Translations under genes and position numbers: made by a program
Notes under the pieces: generated by a model
The model's input: the letters and a program-made list of their open reading frames with translations, nothing else
Told to the model about the DNA's origin: nothing
Database searches by the model: none
Part shown: one piece after another, positions 4,588-5,428 of the stretch
Numbering within the stretch: position 1 is the stretch's first letter
Layout of the letters: each line of letters opens with the position of its first letter
Source of the DNA: Marinosulfonomonas sp.
Lineage (GTDB): Bacteria; Pseudomonadota; Alphaproteobacteria; Rhodobacterales; Rhodobacteraceae
Assembly: GCA_015494385.1 (NCBI GenBank)
Contig: WGBJ01000539.1
Span: forward strand, 1-5,428
Reading direction: 5' to 3'
Length of the DNA: 5,428 bases

Positions 4588-5428
4588 TTGACCACATTTG
4601 CAGATCTGGGCCTGTCGCCCAACATCCTGAAAGCCGTTGACGAAGCTGGCTATAAAACCCCGTCGCCTATTCAGGAAAAGGCAATCCCGCTGGCACTGGC
4701 CGGCCATGACATCATGGGCCTTGCCCAGACCGGCACCGGCAAAACCGCCGCTTTCGGCCTGCCACTGATCGAAAACCTGATGAGCGACGGCTACAAGGCC
4801 CCGCCGAAAAACACCAAGGCGCTGATCCTTGCGCCCACCCGCGAACTGGTTAACCAGATTGCCGAAAACCTGCGTGCCTATGTGCGCAAGACCCATCTTA
4901 AGGTGAACCTTGTGGTGGGCGGCGTATCGATCAACCGCCAGATTCAGAACCTGTCCAAAGGCACCGACATCCTTGTCGCCACGCCGGGCCGCTTGATCGA
5001 CCTGCTGGATCGTCGCGCCATCTTCCTTGATAAAGCCCGCTTTCTGGTGCTGGACGAGGCCGACCAGATGCTGGACATGGGCTTTATCCATGCCCTGCGC
5101 AAAATCGCACCCCTGCTGGGCACCCCCCGCCAGACCATGCTGTTCTCGGCCACCATGCCCAAACTGATGGCAGAGCTTGCAGGGGCTTATTTGAAAGACC
5201 CCAAAAAGGTTCAGGTCTCGACCCCGGGTAAGGCGGCGGACAAAATCACCCAGTCGCTGTATTTCACCGCGCAGTCCAACAAGACGGAATTGCTGAAGGA
5301 ATACCTGAACAAATCCCCCGATGGTCTGTCGCTGGTGTTCTCGCGCACCAAACACGGCGCGGAAAAGCTGAAACGCACGCTGGAAACGGCGGGTTATTCC
5401 GCTGTGTCGATCCACGGCAACAAATCCC
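4588..5428 (+). CDS. rhlE: DEAD-box ATP-dependent RNA helicase, RhlE-like (3' end outside window)
   Basis: The first 280 residues of a DEAD-box RNA helicase; the gene runs off the window. These proteins use ATP to unwind short RNA duplexes in ribosome assembly and mRNA turnover. Visible in order: the Q motif with F4, GYKTPSPIQ (21-29); Walker A AQTGTGKT (46-53); motif Ia PTREL (83-87); GG (111-112); TPGR (132-135); motif II DEAD (156-159); motif III SAT (187-189); and, in the second RecA-like domain, LVFSRTK (249-255) and IHGNKS (275-280). Motifs V and VI and any C-terminal tail are missing only because the window ends. The start is TTG, forced by an in-frame TGA at 4573-4575 and supported by AAAGGG seven bases upstream. 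The N-terminal sequence (FADLGLSPNILKAV, PSPIQEKAIP) is most like RhlE, but CsdA or another paralogue cannot be excluded without the C-terminus. It diverges from asd. Confidence 0.95.
   Translation, partial: MTTFADLGLSPNILKAVDEAGYKTPSPIQEKAIPLALAGHDIMGLAQTGTGKTAAFGLPLIENLMSDGYKAPPKNTKALILAPTRELVNQIAENLRAYVRKTHLKVNLVVGGVSINRQIQNLSKGTDILVATPGRLIDLLDRRAIFLDKARFLVLDEADQMLDMGFIHALRKIAPLLGTPRQTMLFSATMPKLMAELAGAYLKDPKKVQVSTPGKAADKITQSLYFTAQSNKTELLKEYLNKSPDGLSLVFSRTKHGAEKLKRTLETAGYSAVSIHGNKS

Noticed and set aside
4501..5415. 304-codon minus-strand open frame antisense to the helicase gene
   Set aside because: The plus strand encodes every expected DEAD-box motif in order. The antisense product is a low-complexity Gln/Gly/His/Arg-rich shadow.
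1..5428. CRISPR array, toxin-antitoxin pair or defence cassette
   Set aside because: No regularly spaced repeats, no paired small genes and no defence-type domains are present. The only HTH protein looks like a phage terminase small subunit and has no partner in the window.

Overview
The window looks like chromosomal DNA of an alphaproteobacterium, most likely of the Rhodobacteraceae/Roseobacter group. This is inferred from protein resemblance (an Asd of the 340-residue type, an RhlE-like DEAD-box helicase, a MuiA/DUF4139 secreted protein), from the moderately high G+C codon use of most of the window, and from the sequence of a CAT-anticodon tRNA. No search could be run, so the taxonomic call is an inference.

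Layout. Positions 1-918 are visibly more A+T-rich than the rest. They hold one minus-strand gene, an HTH protein resembling phage terminase small subunits (150-638), a short open frame directly behind its stop codon, and about 280 bp without a gene that contain two inverted repeats. This stretch ends at the 3' end of a tRNA-Met(CAT) gene (919-995, minus), the classic place for an integrated element, so it may be the edge of a prophage remnant or island. From 996 on the DNA looks like host backbone: a secreted coiled-coil DUF4139/MuiA-family protein (1076-2713, minus) followed by a strong hairpin; a 343-bp intergenic region with a 165-bp imperfect inverted-repeat element and the terminator of asd; asd itself (3057-4079, minus); a 508-bp divergent intergenic region rich in hairpins and candidate promoters; and the 5' part of an RhlE-like DEAD-box RNA helicase gene (4588 to the window end, plus) that starts with TTG.

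The genes do not form one pathway. Asd is core amino-acid biosynthesis, the helicase is RNA metabolism, the MuiA-like protein is an envelope protein of unknown role, and the tRNA is translation. asd and the helicase gene diverge from a shared, unusually long regulatory region. asd is closed by its own intrinsic terminator, so the MuiA-like gene is probably a separate unit. The tRNA probably has its own promoter, whose -35 box sits in the hairpin behind the MuiA-like gene.

I found no convincing new multi-gene system such as a defence cassette, CRISPR array or toxin-antitoxin pair. The items most worth checking are the inverted-repeat element at 2801-2965, the possible island edge at the tRNA, and the structured asd/helicase intergenic region.
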